Source: JAUPVN01 sp964423475 (GTDB lineage Bacteria > Patescibacteriota > Saccharimonadia > Saccharimonadales > CAIOMD01). From it: a stretch of 18,363 nucleotides of DNA. The notes below the pieces were generated by a model. The model was not told the origin of the DNA and did no database searches. It worked only from the letters and a program-made list of their open reading frames with translations. The position numbers and the translations under genes were made by a program. The stretch lies in assembly GCA_964423475.1 (NCBI GenBank), contig CAYRFD010000016.1, positions 1-18,363 on the forward strand, written 5' to 3'. Positions 7,424-15,518 of the stretch are shown here, one piece after another; position 1 is the first letter of the stretch; every line of letters starts with the position of its first letter.

Positions 7424-9853
7424 TTATGGTGCGTATTTGTATTGTTTATTAAAATTATCTTTTATGATGTCAATATCTTGACCATTGGTTATGTAATTAT
7501 CTCTGCTTTCAATTTTACTAACAACACCAATTAACCTTTCCAAGGCATGCGCTGTCGTACCATCTATTTGGCCATGTTCAGACTGGAAATCATCCGGCAT
7601 TAGCTGTAGTTCTTTAATTTTAGTAAACATGTCTGTTCTTGCCCAAAACATAGTCCCACCAAAAAATGAAAATTCATCAATATCTTTCAGCAGCTTAACT
7701 ACTTGTTTTTTACCATAAATCTTTTCTACAAGATGTTCAAGTATAGGCATATTTGAACCTAGATACCTTTTTAACGATAATATATGGCCCTCTGGTCCAA
7801 TTAATCCAGTATTGCTTTTATCTAATTTTTTAGATATGTTACTAGTCCCAGCTTCTGGCAATAAGCAACCTAAAACTTCATCAAACCATTGGTTGCCGTC
7901 TTGTCTATGTCTAGACTTTTTTGTATGTATTTTTAAGAAATATTCATAGCCTGCTAGTTGTATTCTTGTTAAAACTTTTAAGAACGGGAGTACATCTCTA
8001 CCCCTATTGGGCACAACAAAAACATTAACTTTGTCTAAACTACCAAATTTCTCAATCCTAAAGTCTGAGTCTCTTTCATTCAATGTAACAAACAAATCAA
8101 ACTTTTCGTTAATGTTACAAAGACGCTCCTTAATTATTGGCCATAAATCTGTATAGTACAAATGAACAATTACTGCTAGTTTTGTATTAGTGTTTCTAAG
8201 GATTGAATAAGCAGGAAAATCTTCTTTATTATTTATATTTTTACTGTTTTTTGCCATAACCTCTGCAGTGCGGTTTAATATCGCACTACCCATATGTGTT
8301 GTAGGTTCCAACATTGCTCCTTCCGCCCACTCATTCCAAGCATTTATAAAAACTAATGGTGAATTCTTTTGTTGCTTTTTTATTACCCTATCTAACCATT
8401 CTGCATATATATCTGGGCTTGAATTCTGGTAAATAAAGCCTTTACCTTTTTTTCTAGCATCGTTGTCCCATGACGGAGTCACACATGGATACAAAGGAAA
8501 TTCAAAAGCATTATCCAATTTTTCATTAAGCGCAATTGTTCTATAATCGGCAACCACACCACTAAAATTAATATCTAATAGTTTTTGACTAACATCTATA
8601 TATGGGAATTTATTGTTTTTGAAATATTTGTTTTTAAAAAACGCACTAAGTGGTGCAAAATCTAGTGCTGCATCAAAACCATATTCTCTTGGGTCTTGGT
8701 CTTCAAAACTTAGATAAGAAACTAACTGTAGATCTTTCCCATGCTTTTGTTTAAAGTAATCTCGCCATATTTTTGCGTATCGAGCGGGCTCCTTTAGTTC
8801 TGAGGCTCTGTAAACCATTAAAACAGGTTTCCCGTCTTCTTGAATATATCTTTTGTCTAATAAAATTGGTTCAACTTCTTTAATGAAGTTAAGTGGGTCG
8901 GTTTCTAGGTATTCCTGAGCTACAATAATATCGTTATTACGACCATCCCATCGTTTTGTCCAATTTTCATTCGCCCAGCATATTGCAAAATTAAAATCCC
9001 ATTCTTTATGCTCTAAAAAAGTATTTATTGGCATATCCATTATTTTTTTACCACTAAACCAATAGTAGTAAAAACAAAACCCAAATATCCCATATTTTTT
9101 AGCCATATTTATTTGGTCTTTTAGATTTGACTCTAACCTTAAGTCATAAAAGCCCAAATCTTTTGGGAGTATAGGTTGTTGGTGGCCAATAAACCTTGGC
9201 TGTGCAGAAGTAACATTTGACCATTCGGTAAACCCCTTGCCCCATGCTTTATCATTTTCTGGAAAAGGGTGAAACTGAGGCAAATATATAGCCATTAGCC
9301 TAGGGTCATCTTTGTGCCTATTAAATTCTTTTTCTAGTCCATCTTCATAATAGTATTTTTTTCTATTTTCGAGTAAATTTATATGTTCGGGGTAATTATT
9401 AGTTAGGTTTTTGTTATATAATGCAGCAGGTGATTGTTCATCTACATATTTGATTTTAGTTGAAAATATACTTTTAAAGCCTTTGCCGTCTTCAACTTCA
9501 ATAGTTAATTCACCATCGCTGTATTCAAACTCAGCTGCAAAACCTGAATAAAGTGTAATATCTTTTGAAAAATCAGGATGTGCTTTCTCTACGTCTAATC
9601 TTTTAACCCCAGTTTTTATTTCATAATAATTAGAGTTATTTTTAGCTCTAAGTTTTATATTTTTGGTATTATTTTTTGGTATAATCCAACCTTCAACAAT
9701 AACCTTTTTAGTATTGATAAGTGGCTTTCTAGGACTATCAATACTAAGTAAATAATTTTTGGATACACTATTAAGATCCTTTAAACGAGTACGTACTCGT
9801 TTTTGTAAATTAATAGCTCTTTTAATTTGTTGTTTAGGGTTAATATGTTTCAT
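7424..9853 (-). CDS. WbsX-like (GH99-like) / RgpF-like fusion glycan-synthesis protein
   Basis: An 809-residue cytoplasmic protein. Residues about 35-138 form a beta-rich N-terminal module (VIVEGWIIPK...). Residues about 183-530 match the Glyco_tran_WbsX family: LMAIYLPQFHPFPENDKAWGKGFTEWSNV, then QPILPKDLGFYDLR, then ICWANENWTKRWDG, then FINAWNEWAEGAMLEP. This is a GH99-like TIM-barrel with conserved Glu residues in NEN and NEWAEG. Residues about 558-790 match the RgpF (rhamnan synthesis F) family: LAVIVHLYYTDLW, VVPNRGRDVLPFL, FLKIHTKKS, FFGGTMFWAR. Such proteins extend rhamnose-rich or related polysaccharides in the cytoplasm. It is the last gene of the leftward polysaccharide operon, 4 bases after the GT2 stop. 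The 32-base gap to the convergent gene ending at 7391 has no strong terminator. Confidence 0.9.
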   Translation of the reverse strand: MKHINPKQQIKRAINLQKRVRTRLKDLNSVSKNYLLSIDSPRKPLINTKKVIVEGWIIPKNNTKNIKLRAKNNSNYYEIKTGVKRLDVEKAHPDFSKDITLYSGFAAEFEYSDGELTIEVEDGKGFKSIFSTKIKYVDEQSPAALYNKNLTNNYPEHINLLENRKKYYYEDGLEKEFNRHKDDPRLMAIYLPQFHPFPENDKAWGKGFTEWSNVTSAQPRFIGHQQPILPKDLGFYDLRLESNLKDQINMAKKYGIFGFCFYYYWFSGKKIMDMPINTFLEHKEWDFNFAICWANENWTKRWDGRNNDIIVAQEYLETDPLNFIKEVEPILLDKRYIQEDGKPVLMVYRASELKEPARYAKIWRDYFKQKHGKDLQLVSYLSFEDQDPREYGFDAALDFAPLSAFFKNKYFKNNKFPYIDVSQKLLDINFSGVVADYRTIALNEKLDNAFEFPLYPCVTPSWDNDARKKGKGFIYQNSSPDIYAEWLDRVIKKQQKNSPLVFINAWNEWAEGAMLEPTTHMGSAILNRTAEVMAKNSKNINNKEDFPAYSILRNTNTKLAVIVHLYYTDLWPIIKERLCNINEKFDLFVTLNERDSDFRIEKFGSLDKVNVFVVPNRGRDVLPFLKVLTRIQLAGYEYFLKIHTKKSRHRQDGNQWFDEVLGCLLPEAGTSNISKKLDKSNTGLIGPEGHILSLKRYLGSNMPILEHLVEKIYGKKQVVKLLKDIDEFSFFGGTMFWARTDMFTKIKELQLMPDDFQSEHGQIDGTTAHALERLIGVVSKIESRDNYITNGQDIDIIKDNFNKQYKYAP

Positions 9854-9857
9854 ATTC

Positions 9858-11621
9858 TCATAACCTAACTTCCATGTTCTGATTTTTATGATTAAAATTT
9901 GGGTTTAAGTATTTATCTTGCTCGATTTCGCAAGTACTGCCCTCATTAATGTCAATTGAAACAGATTCTTGTAGAATTACTTTTGAATAAGGATTATAAA
10001 TGTTTCTATATCCCTTACCCAATAAATCTAAACAAATTTCAAAAAAATTATCATCTTCTACCGTTTTCTTAAAAACGGTTTTGGTTGTTGAAAACATAGC
10101 AGGGTTAACTACACTAACGTTCCTTCTGCTTTTTGCATACAGTCCACGCGTATAATGTGGGTCATTAAACGGCATACCACTAAGCATGTCTACCAACCCT
10201 TTTTGGCCGTAGCCAACGCCGATACCCGCACTAGCAACATTTTGAGCTGTATGGTCGAGTATTACGGGTGAAACTATACCAATGCTTACAAGGCTCAAGT
10301 CAGCAATTAATCTTTTGGCCCAATCGTCTGAATGTACTTCTAATTTATCGTCTATGAAAATTATATATTCATTATTAGAGTTAATAGCAACATTTTTATA
10401 CCAATTATTTTTTGGATTTAATATTATTTTTTGGCTTGATTTGTTGGGCAGAAGATACAAAATTTCACTCCATTCGGTTTTGTCCAAATCATCTTTAAAA
10501 ACAAAAATTATATCAAATTTTAACCCTGCTGGGTATTTGTTAATAGACTCGATTAATTTTTTTGTATACTGAATACTACTGTATTTTATTACTAAAGTAA
10601 ATATTACGTCTTCTGCTACGAAATAATTAATAGTGCGGTGTTGAGTAATAATGCCTGTTTCTACTACTCCCTGTAGCTTTAGCCTTGCAAGGTGGTCATT
10701 TAACAATTTCTTTTGGGCTTCATAAACATAGGGTTTGGCGTCTGTATTAGATGCCGTTGAATTTTCGTGGATACGCCAACTGTACAACAACTTTGGTATA
10801 TGCACTATATTATTTGTAATTTCGCCTATTCTAATAAATAAATCCCAGTCTTGCGCCCCCTCGTAACCTTTGCGGAAGCCACCAACTTTTTTTATCACAT
10901 CCGTTCTGATGCATGAAAAATGAGTTATGTAATTACAACTTTCTAAAAATTCCGGGCTAAAATCTGGCTTAAGAAATGGGTATGAATGAATTTTACCCGT
11001 GCCGTCAATTTTATCTTCGTCAGAATATATGAAATCAACTTTTTTATTATCCCTAATAATTTGTATGTTTTCATAAAGTGCGTTTGGCCAGAGCACGTCA
11101 TCGTGGTCCATAAGGGCAACAAACTTACCATTTGCAATCTCTAATGCAGAATTAGTAGCTTCACTAATGTGACCATTTGTTTTTCTGCTAACTAATTTTA
11201 TTCTATTATCTTTTTGTTGATATTCTTTTATGGTTTTTAATACATTTTTATCAGTTGAATTATCGTCCGATATACATAGTTCCCAATTCGCATAAGACTG
11301 GACGATTATACTCTCGATACATTCGCGCAAATATATCTCAGGAGTGTTATATGTTGGCAATAATATGCTAATTAATGGATCGTTTTCGCAAATATCTTTT
11401 GTCTGATAATAGTACTCTTCTATAGTAGGATAAAAAGAATATAAATTATAAATCTCTTTAGGTTGGCCATCCCCAATAGTTGTTAATAGTACCTTTTTAA
11501 ATTTAATAGCGGCTTTTCGGCTGTGTTTGTTGTTAGCAATAATTTTTTTAGTCATATTTAAACTTCTCATTGCTAAAACTTTGGATCTATCTTTTACGCC
11601 AATACGTTTTTTTGCTGACAT
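9858..11621 (-). CDS. Two-domain GT2 glycosyltransferase
   Basis: 587 residues with two GT-A domains. The first (about 80-320) looks active: ISILLPTYNTP (84-94), CISDDNSTD (116-124), the metal site MDHDD (171-175), FIYSDEDK, and the acceptor-side GGFRKGYEGAQDWDLFIRIG ending in SWRIHENST. The second (about 335-570) keeps the fold, with FTLVIKYSS and YIIFIDDKLEVHSDDW, but its signatures are weaker, so it may be a second transferase site or a structural copy. This double-domain plan is common in enzymes that build the repeating units of O-antigen-like chains. The start at 11621 lies one base after the methyltransferase stop, and an AAGGG within the end of that gene sits 8-9 bases upstream as a Shine-Dalgarno sequence. 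The sugar specificity cannot be read from the sequence. Confidence 0.9.
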   Translation of the reverse strand: MSAKKRIGVKDRSKVLAMRSLNMTKKIIANNKHSRKAAIKFKKVLLTTIGDGQPKEIYNLYSFYPTIEEYYYQTKDICENDPLISILLPTYNTPEIYLRECIESIIVQSYANWELCISDDNSTDKNVLKTIKEYQQKDNRIKLVSRKTNGHISEATNSALEIANGKFVALMDHDDVLWPNALYENIQIIRDNKKVDFIYSDEDKIDGTGKIHSYPFLKPDFSPEFLESCNYITHFSCIRTDVIKKVGGFRKGYEGAQDWDLFIRIGEITNNIVHIPKLLYSWRIHENSTASNTDAKPYVYEAQKKLLNDHLARLKLQGVVETGIITQHRTINYFVAEDVIFTLVIKYSSIQYTKKLIESINKYPAGLKFDIIFVFKDDLDKTEWSEILYLLPNKSSQKIILNPKNNWYKNVAINSNNEYIIFIDDKLEVHSDDWAKRLIADLSLVSIGIVSPVILDHTAQNVASAGIGVGYGQKGLVDMLSGMPFNDPHYTRGLYAKSRRNVSVVNPAMFSTTKTVFKKTVEDDNFFEICLDLLGKGYRNIYNPYSKVILQESVSIDINEGSTCEIEQDKYLNPNFNHKNQNMEVRL

Positions 11622-11622
11622 T

Positions 11623-12630
11623 TTATTTGCCCTTAACTGTACTTTTGAATCTTAACATGCTTTTGGCGAGCCTGTAAGCTTTCGATTCTTTTATATTCTT
11701 TAGCTCTTGTTCGGTATTTTTCAACTTCCGAATATCACCACTTAACTTTTGGCATGCATGGTCGAGCCCCATCGCTCTACTAGCCAGAGCATCTCTTTCG
11801 TCACTTATAGACCTTATGGCATCCAGATAAGCGTTAGTGATATCATCCTGAGCCTTGAGTTTCGACATAAAACTCAAGCCCCTATTCTCAATAGACGATT
11901 CTATGGCTCTGATTACGTCATTGTTCGATGAACCAACTAAAATATTCCTATAATCACAACCTTCCATACCCCCACCGTCAAAAGGCCCTAGTTTATTATA
12001 GCTTGTGTTCAGGGGGCCTATAACTTTTGCAACCTCTGGGTATTTAGAACCAATAAATATTATGCCTTGCATTGCTAACCAAAGCTGCGTGTCGTTGCTA
12101 GGATATATAAGTGTTTCTAGACCCATAGATCTCATTGCCTTCTCAGCCGCAGCAGTGTTTGGCAGACCATTATCTATATGCTCTTTTAGCCAGGGATGAT
12201 TCGTTCTATTTATTTTTTTATATATTCTATTCACTGCGTCTTCTGAATATGAATTCCCTTCTGTTCTTGTGGGCGCCGCTACAATAGCAGCTACTTTTGC
12301 AACCCTGGATATCTCATGTATAAATTTATCCCTATCATTTTCTGCAATATGTTCCAACACATCAAAACTCACTACAAAGTCAAAGGAGCTATCACCAAAA
12401 GACATATCTAACGCATCTCCCTTAATATAGCCTTTTTCTTTTATGTCAAAAACATCAAGCACCGTTACAGTGTCATCTTTATGAATCTCTGAGGTTGCAC
12501 CTTTATACCCACCGACATCAAGTATTGTATATTTCTTATTATTTTTTCGTATTGAATTAATAATATCCAAAACCTGCATTTGCCGACTATACTGGTCAAA
12601 TGGGAGGCTTAATAAAGTTTTATTTATCAT
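11623..12630 (-). CDS. Class I SAM-dependent methyltransferase with C-terminal coiled coil
   Basis: 335 residues. The methyltransferase domain spans about 12-235: motif I is ILDVGGYKG (36-44), the acidic residue binding the SAM ribose lies in VTVLDVFD, GDALDMSF corresponds to motif II, and SFDVLEHI is the usual post-II segment. The middle part is long and unlike simple UbiE types (NSYSEDAVNRIYKKINRTNHPWLKEHI). From about residue 240 to 322 the chain is charged and heptad-like (SDERDALASRA...LKNTEQELKNIKESKAYRLAKSML), i.e. a coiled coil ending in the K-A-Y-R-L-A-K tail seen in many polysaccharide enzymes. Together with an adjacent Wzt carrying a C-terminal binding domain, this recalls the WbdD chain terminator (methyltransferase plus coiled-coil ruler), although no kinase domain is present here. 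Confidence 0.82.
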   Translation of the reverse strand: MINKTLLSLPFDQYSRQMQVLDIINSIRKNNKKYTILDVGGYKGATSEIHKDDTVTVLDVFDIKEKGYIKGDALDMSFGDSSFDFVVSFDVLEHIAENDRDKFIHEISRVAKVAAIVAAPTRTEGNSYSEDAVNRIYKKINRTNHPWLKEHIDNGLPNTAAAEKAMRSMGLETLIYPSNDTQLWLAMQGIIFIGSKYPEVAKVIGPLNTSYNKLGPFDGGGMEGCDYRNILVGSSNNDVIRAIESSIENRGLSFMSKLKAQDDITNAYLDAIRSISDERDALASRAMGLDHACQKLSGDIRKLKNTEQELKNIKESKAYRLAKSMLRFKSTVKGK

Positions 12631-12689
12631 AAATTAGAATCTCCCGATATAACTATTGCGTAAAATTTTTGAAATATTACTATTGGTCA

Positions 12690-13851
12690 TTAGCTTACCC
12701 ACTCGTTATCCAAATGTACAATACCTTCCCACTCCTCACCCGTGTCTGCAGTTTTCTTATTGCCGTAGACATTAAAAGAGGTAGCCATAGTATCCATTTT
12801 TAATATGTCATGTCTATTCTTGCCAAACAATCCAACCATAACTCTGTATCTACCGTTACCAAGTTTATTTAATATTGTAAATTTTATCTCGTTTTTTAAT
12901 ACTATATTTGAACCATAGGTATTGGTAGCGAAGACTACTTCCGCACCCCTTAAAACAGCAACACCCACCGCCCCAACAGTGTTATCTATGCCTTTGAGAG
13001 ATATGTTTATGCCAACTTTGTCCCCCGGTAAAAAATTCGATGATCTTTTTTTCTTATCGTTAAAAGTAAATGTATCTACAGCGTCATTTTTAATCTCTTT
13101 TTTTTCATTACCATAATTCTTATTGTCATAAATTCTAGATATGTCTTCGGGGTTACCAATTTCTAATATTTTTCCGGTTTCAAGATACAGCGATCTGTCG
13201 CAAAACTGTCTAACGGTGCCCATATCATGTGAAACGAAAATTATAGTCTTTTTTTGTGACTTAATTTTTTCAAAATATTCATAGCATTTTTGCTGGAACG
13301 CTGCATCGCCTACCGCTAGCACTTCGTCAATCAATAGTATGTCGCTCTCAGCGCGTATGGCTACACTAAAAGCTAAGCGAACCTGCATGCCACTGCTGTA
13401 GTTTTTTAGTTTTGTATCCATAAAATCGTGCAGCTCGGCAAAGTCTACTATTTTATTGTACATGGCATCTGTTTGCTTTCTGCTAAAGCCAAGTAAGGCG
13501 CTATTTAGGTACACATTATCTTTACCGGTTAGCTCTGGGTTAAAGCCTACCCCAAGCTCTATAAAAGGAGTTAGGCTACCATTTATAGCCACCCCACCAG
13601 TTGTGGAAGTATACACGCCGGCTAAAATTTTTAACAATGTGCTTTTACCACTACCGTTACGGCCCACAATACCAAAAAATTCGCCTTTTTTTACCTCAAA
13701 ATTAATGTCTTTTAGCGCCGTAAAGCCCTTTTTTTTGTGCTGTTCTGGCTTGCCGGCAATTTTACGGCCAAGCTCTATAAAGCTATTTTTTATAGTTGTA
13801 GCACCGGCCTGGTCTTTAAAGGTTTTGCTTACTCCCTGCACTTTTATAGCT
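12690..13851 (-). CDS. wzt: ABC transporter ATP-binding protein, Wzt type (N-terminus in gap)
   Basis: 383 residues are visible from a GTG at 13841, but that GTG is probably an internal Val. The codons just upstream read A-I-K before V-Q-G-V-S-K-T-F, the usual I-x-V-x-x-V-S-K-x-F opening of these ATPases, so the true start lies inside the N run. Walker A is GRNGSGKS (60-67, numbered from GTG), the signature is NYSSGMQ (147-153), Walker B is ILLIDEVLAVGD (168-179), and the switch is VSHD (His205). Residues about 254-383 form a beta-rich C-terminal domain (FLPGDKVGINISLKG, FNVYGN) like the Wzt carbohydrate-binding domain that recognises the finished polysaccharide. It powers export of a lipid-linked glycan with the Wzm permease at 14636-15427. 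Confidence 0.9.
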
Positions 13852-13951
13852 NNNNNNNNNNNNNNNNNNNNNNNNNNNNNNNNNNNNNNNNNNNNNNNNN
13901 NNNNNNNNNNNNNNNNNNNNNNNNNNNNNNNNNNNNNNNNNNNNNNNNNNN
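13852..13951. other. Assembly gap (100 N) between the NYN gene and wzt
   Basis: Exactly 100 N, probably a placeholder of unknown true size. It hides the wzt start codon and ribosome binding site. It lies only a few bases past the stop of the NYN gene, whose 3' end is internally repeated, which may have caused the break. Confidence 0.95.
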
Positions 13952-13955
13952 ATAA

Positions 13956-14636
13956 TCATATTGTATCACCATGACCAGGCAGACCTAAGGTTTTTAACCG
14001 ACCGTCGCTCCTGGTCTTTTTTATAGTTTTGCTATTGTTATTATTACTATTTTTTGTTACAATAGTTTTTGTATCACCATGACCAGGGATGCCTAAGGTT
14101 TTTAACCGACCGCTAGTCCTGGTCTTTTTTATTGGCTTTCTTTCTAACGACTTTTTTGCGTTATCTATACGCTTTATATACTTATCAAACCGGCTTAATA
14201 AACGAGAAAACTTTTTATTTGGAGCTAAAATATACAATAATTTATTTTTTTCTAGTAAATACTCAACAAGACAGTGAAAATCACCATCACCACTAACAAT
14301 AATAGCTTTGTCATATTTATTAATTACTTTTGCTGCCGCGTATAATACTAGCTCGGCATCTACATTACCTTTTACGGTAGTTTTACCGTTATGAATATAT
14401 TCTGTAGTTGGCTTAAATATCAAATGGTACCCCATGTCTTGGAGTTTATCGTATAGTGATTCATTACCTGCTACCTGACCTATAAATAAATATGCCTTTT
14501 GAACATTATATTTATTTTTTATATATACTCTAAACTTGTGATAATCTAAAGCCCAGCCCTGGGATTTAATACCAAGGTTTAAGTTTTGGCTATCTATAAA
14601 GGCGTAGTTATTGGCGGTTTTTTGGGGTTTGCTCAT
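13956..14636 (-). CDS. NYN-domain (LabA/DUF88-like) predicted ribonuclease with repeated tail
   Basis: 226 residues. The NYN domain (about 10-160) has the conserved acids of the PIN-like nuclease fold: YAFIDSQNLNLG (D15, N18), VKGNVDAELVLYA (D93), and IIVSGDGDF (D117, D119). LLYILAPNKKFSRLL is the typical last strand and helix. The tail after about residue 165 is basic and carries two near-identical 20-residue units (170-189 and 206-225) with core G-R-L-K-T-L-G-[IL]-P-G-H-G-D-T, separated by an Asn/Lys-rich linker. The ATG at 14636 shares one base with the TAA of the Wzm permease gene (TAATG), so it is translationally coupled to it. NYN proteins usually cleave or process RNA. A role in polysaccharide export is not known to me, and its place between the two transporter genes is odd. 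TGA at 13958-13956 ends it just before the gap. Confidence 0.87.
   Translation of the reverse strand: MSKPQKTANNYAFIDSQNLNLGIKSQGWALDYHKFRVYIKNKYNVQKAYLFIGQVAGNESLYDKLQDMGYHLIFKPTTEYIHNGKTTVKGNVDAELVLYAAAKVINKYDKAIIVSGDGDFHCLVEYLLEKNKLLYILAPNKKFSRLLSRFDKYIKRIDNAKKSLERKPIKKTRTSGRLKTLGIPGHGDTKTIVTKNSNNNNSKTIKKTRSDGRLKTLGLPGHGDTI
13961..14132 (-). repeat. Two direct repeats, period 108 bp, in the 3' end of the NYN gene
   Basis: Units at about 13961-14024 and 14069-14132 match over roughly 60 bases, offset by exactly 108 bases (36 codons). Differences are clustered, e.g. CAGGCAGACC versus CAGGGATGCC, and GTCGCTCC versus CTAGTCCT. The unit encodes K-K-T-R-x-x-G-R-L-K-T-L-G-x-P-G-H-G-D-T. Confidence 0.85.
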
Positions 14637-15427
14637 TATATGTTCTCTGCAAAGTCTTTGGCTTGTGATTTAAAATATAAAACAGAAAGTATTGTAACTA
14701 CAATAACAATGGTTACGGGTATAAATAATACTGGTATATCAAAAAGTTTCCAGCTACTTACGGTTTGGTGGCTAACAAAGGCCCATCTACTGTCTTGTAT
14801 AATTTGCGCCATTGGGTTTAGCATAATTATTTTTTGGTATTTTTCTGCCACCATTGTTATGGGGTATAAAATTGGCGTGGCATAAAAACCAGCCTGCAAT
14901 AATACCTCCCACACATAGCTGGCATCGCGATATTTTACATAAAGCGCGCTTAAAAAGAACCCTATTGCAGTAGACAAAACAAAAAGCTCAAAAATAAACA
15001 CTGGTAATAGCAGCCAACTTAACATTGGTTCTACGCCGCTTATAAGCGCAAAAATAAACACTACAACTAAATTAATACTAAAATTAATTAAAGAAGATAT
15101 ACTGCCGCTAACCACCGCCAAATAGCGCGGTATGCTAACTTTTTTAATTAAATCTGCACGGCCCACAACAGATGTCATGGCAGTTGCGGTTGTTTCTGCA
15201 AAAAAGCCCCACAGCACAATACCAAACAACAAATAAACCGGAAAATGCGGTATGTCTCCACCTATACGCAAGAACTTTACAAAAACTATGTACAGCGTTG
15301 CAAAAAGCAATAATGGCTTTAGTACCGTCCATGTATAGCCCAATAAAGAGCCTTGGTAGCGTACCTTAAAATCTGTAATTACCATCTCGCGCAAAATTGA
15401 ACGGTTTTTTTGTGTAATAAATCTCAT
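14636..15427 (-). CDS. wzm: ABC-2 type polysaccharide export permease, Wzm type
   Basis: 263 residues, the usual length of the family, with about six membrane spans. The N-terminal amphipathic segment ILREMVITDFKVRYQGSLLGYTWTVLKPL is the classic Wzm/TagG opening. ADLIKKVSIPRYL is the coupling-helix region that touches the ATPase, and YATPILYPITMV followed by LNPMAQIIQDSRWA is the family's C-terminal signature. It forms the channel half of the exporter powered by the Wzt protein encoded downstream and moves a lipid-linked polysaccharide across the membrane. It is the first gene of the leftward operon, preceded by an extended -10 element whose predicted start lies only about 5 bases upstream. 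The start at 15427 gives the expected N-terminus. Confidence 0.93.
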   Translation of the reverse strand: MRFITQKNRSILREMVITDFKVRYQGSLLGYTWTVLKPLLLFATLYIVFVKFLRIGGDIPHFPVYLLFGIVLWGFFAETTATAMTSVVGRADLIKKVSIPRYLAVVSGSISSLINFSINLVVVFIFALISGVEPMLSWLLLPVFIFELFVLSTAIGFFLSALYVKYRDASYVWEVLLQAGFYATPILYPITMVAEKYQKIIMLNPMAQIIQDSRWAFVSHQTVSSWKLFDIPVLFIPVTIVIVVTILSVLYFKSQAKDFAENI

Positions 15428-15438
15428 GCGTACTTAAT

Positions 15439-15447
15439 ATTTTACCA
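15439..15447 (-). promoter_or_regulatory. Extended -10 promoter of the wzm operon
   Basis: The minus strand reads TGG TAAAAT (TG at 15447-15446, hexamer 15444-15439). The transcription start would fall near 15432, leaving about 4-5 bases before the ATG at 15427, i.e. a nearly leaderless mRNA. No clear -35 box is seen at normal spacing. Confidence 0.5.
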
Positions 15448-15510
15448 TGAATAGATTTTTTTGTTGTAACTGGGCCCAACTAACAATAATCGATAGATTA
15501 TTTATAGTTT

Positions 15511-15516
15511 AAGGTG
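15511..15516 (+). promoter_or_regulatory. Ribosome binding site supporting the GT2 start at 15519
   Basis: AAGGTG precedes the ATG at 15519 with a spacing of about 4-5 bases. This is the clearest Shine-Dalgarno-like site in the window and supports this start although the coding sequence runs into a gap 18 bases later. Confidence 0.5.
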
Positions 15517-15518
15517 TT

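Noticed and set aside
10282..10572. Plus-strand open frame of 96 codons
   Set aside because: Antisense to the second GT-A domain of the GT2 at 9858-11621, with no promoter or ribosome binding site and no recognisable protein.
13456..13974. Plus-strand open frame of 172 codons running through the N gap
   Set aside because: Its length is created by the N run, and it is antisense to the well-supported wzt gene.
13961..14132. Direct repeats as a short CRISPR array
   Set aside because: Only two units with a coding-frame period (36 codons), both encoding the same peptide within an open reading frame. No cas genes are present.
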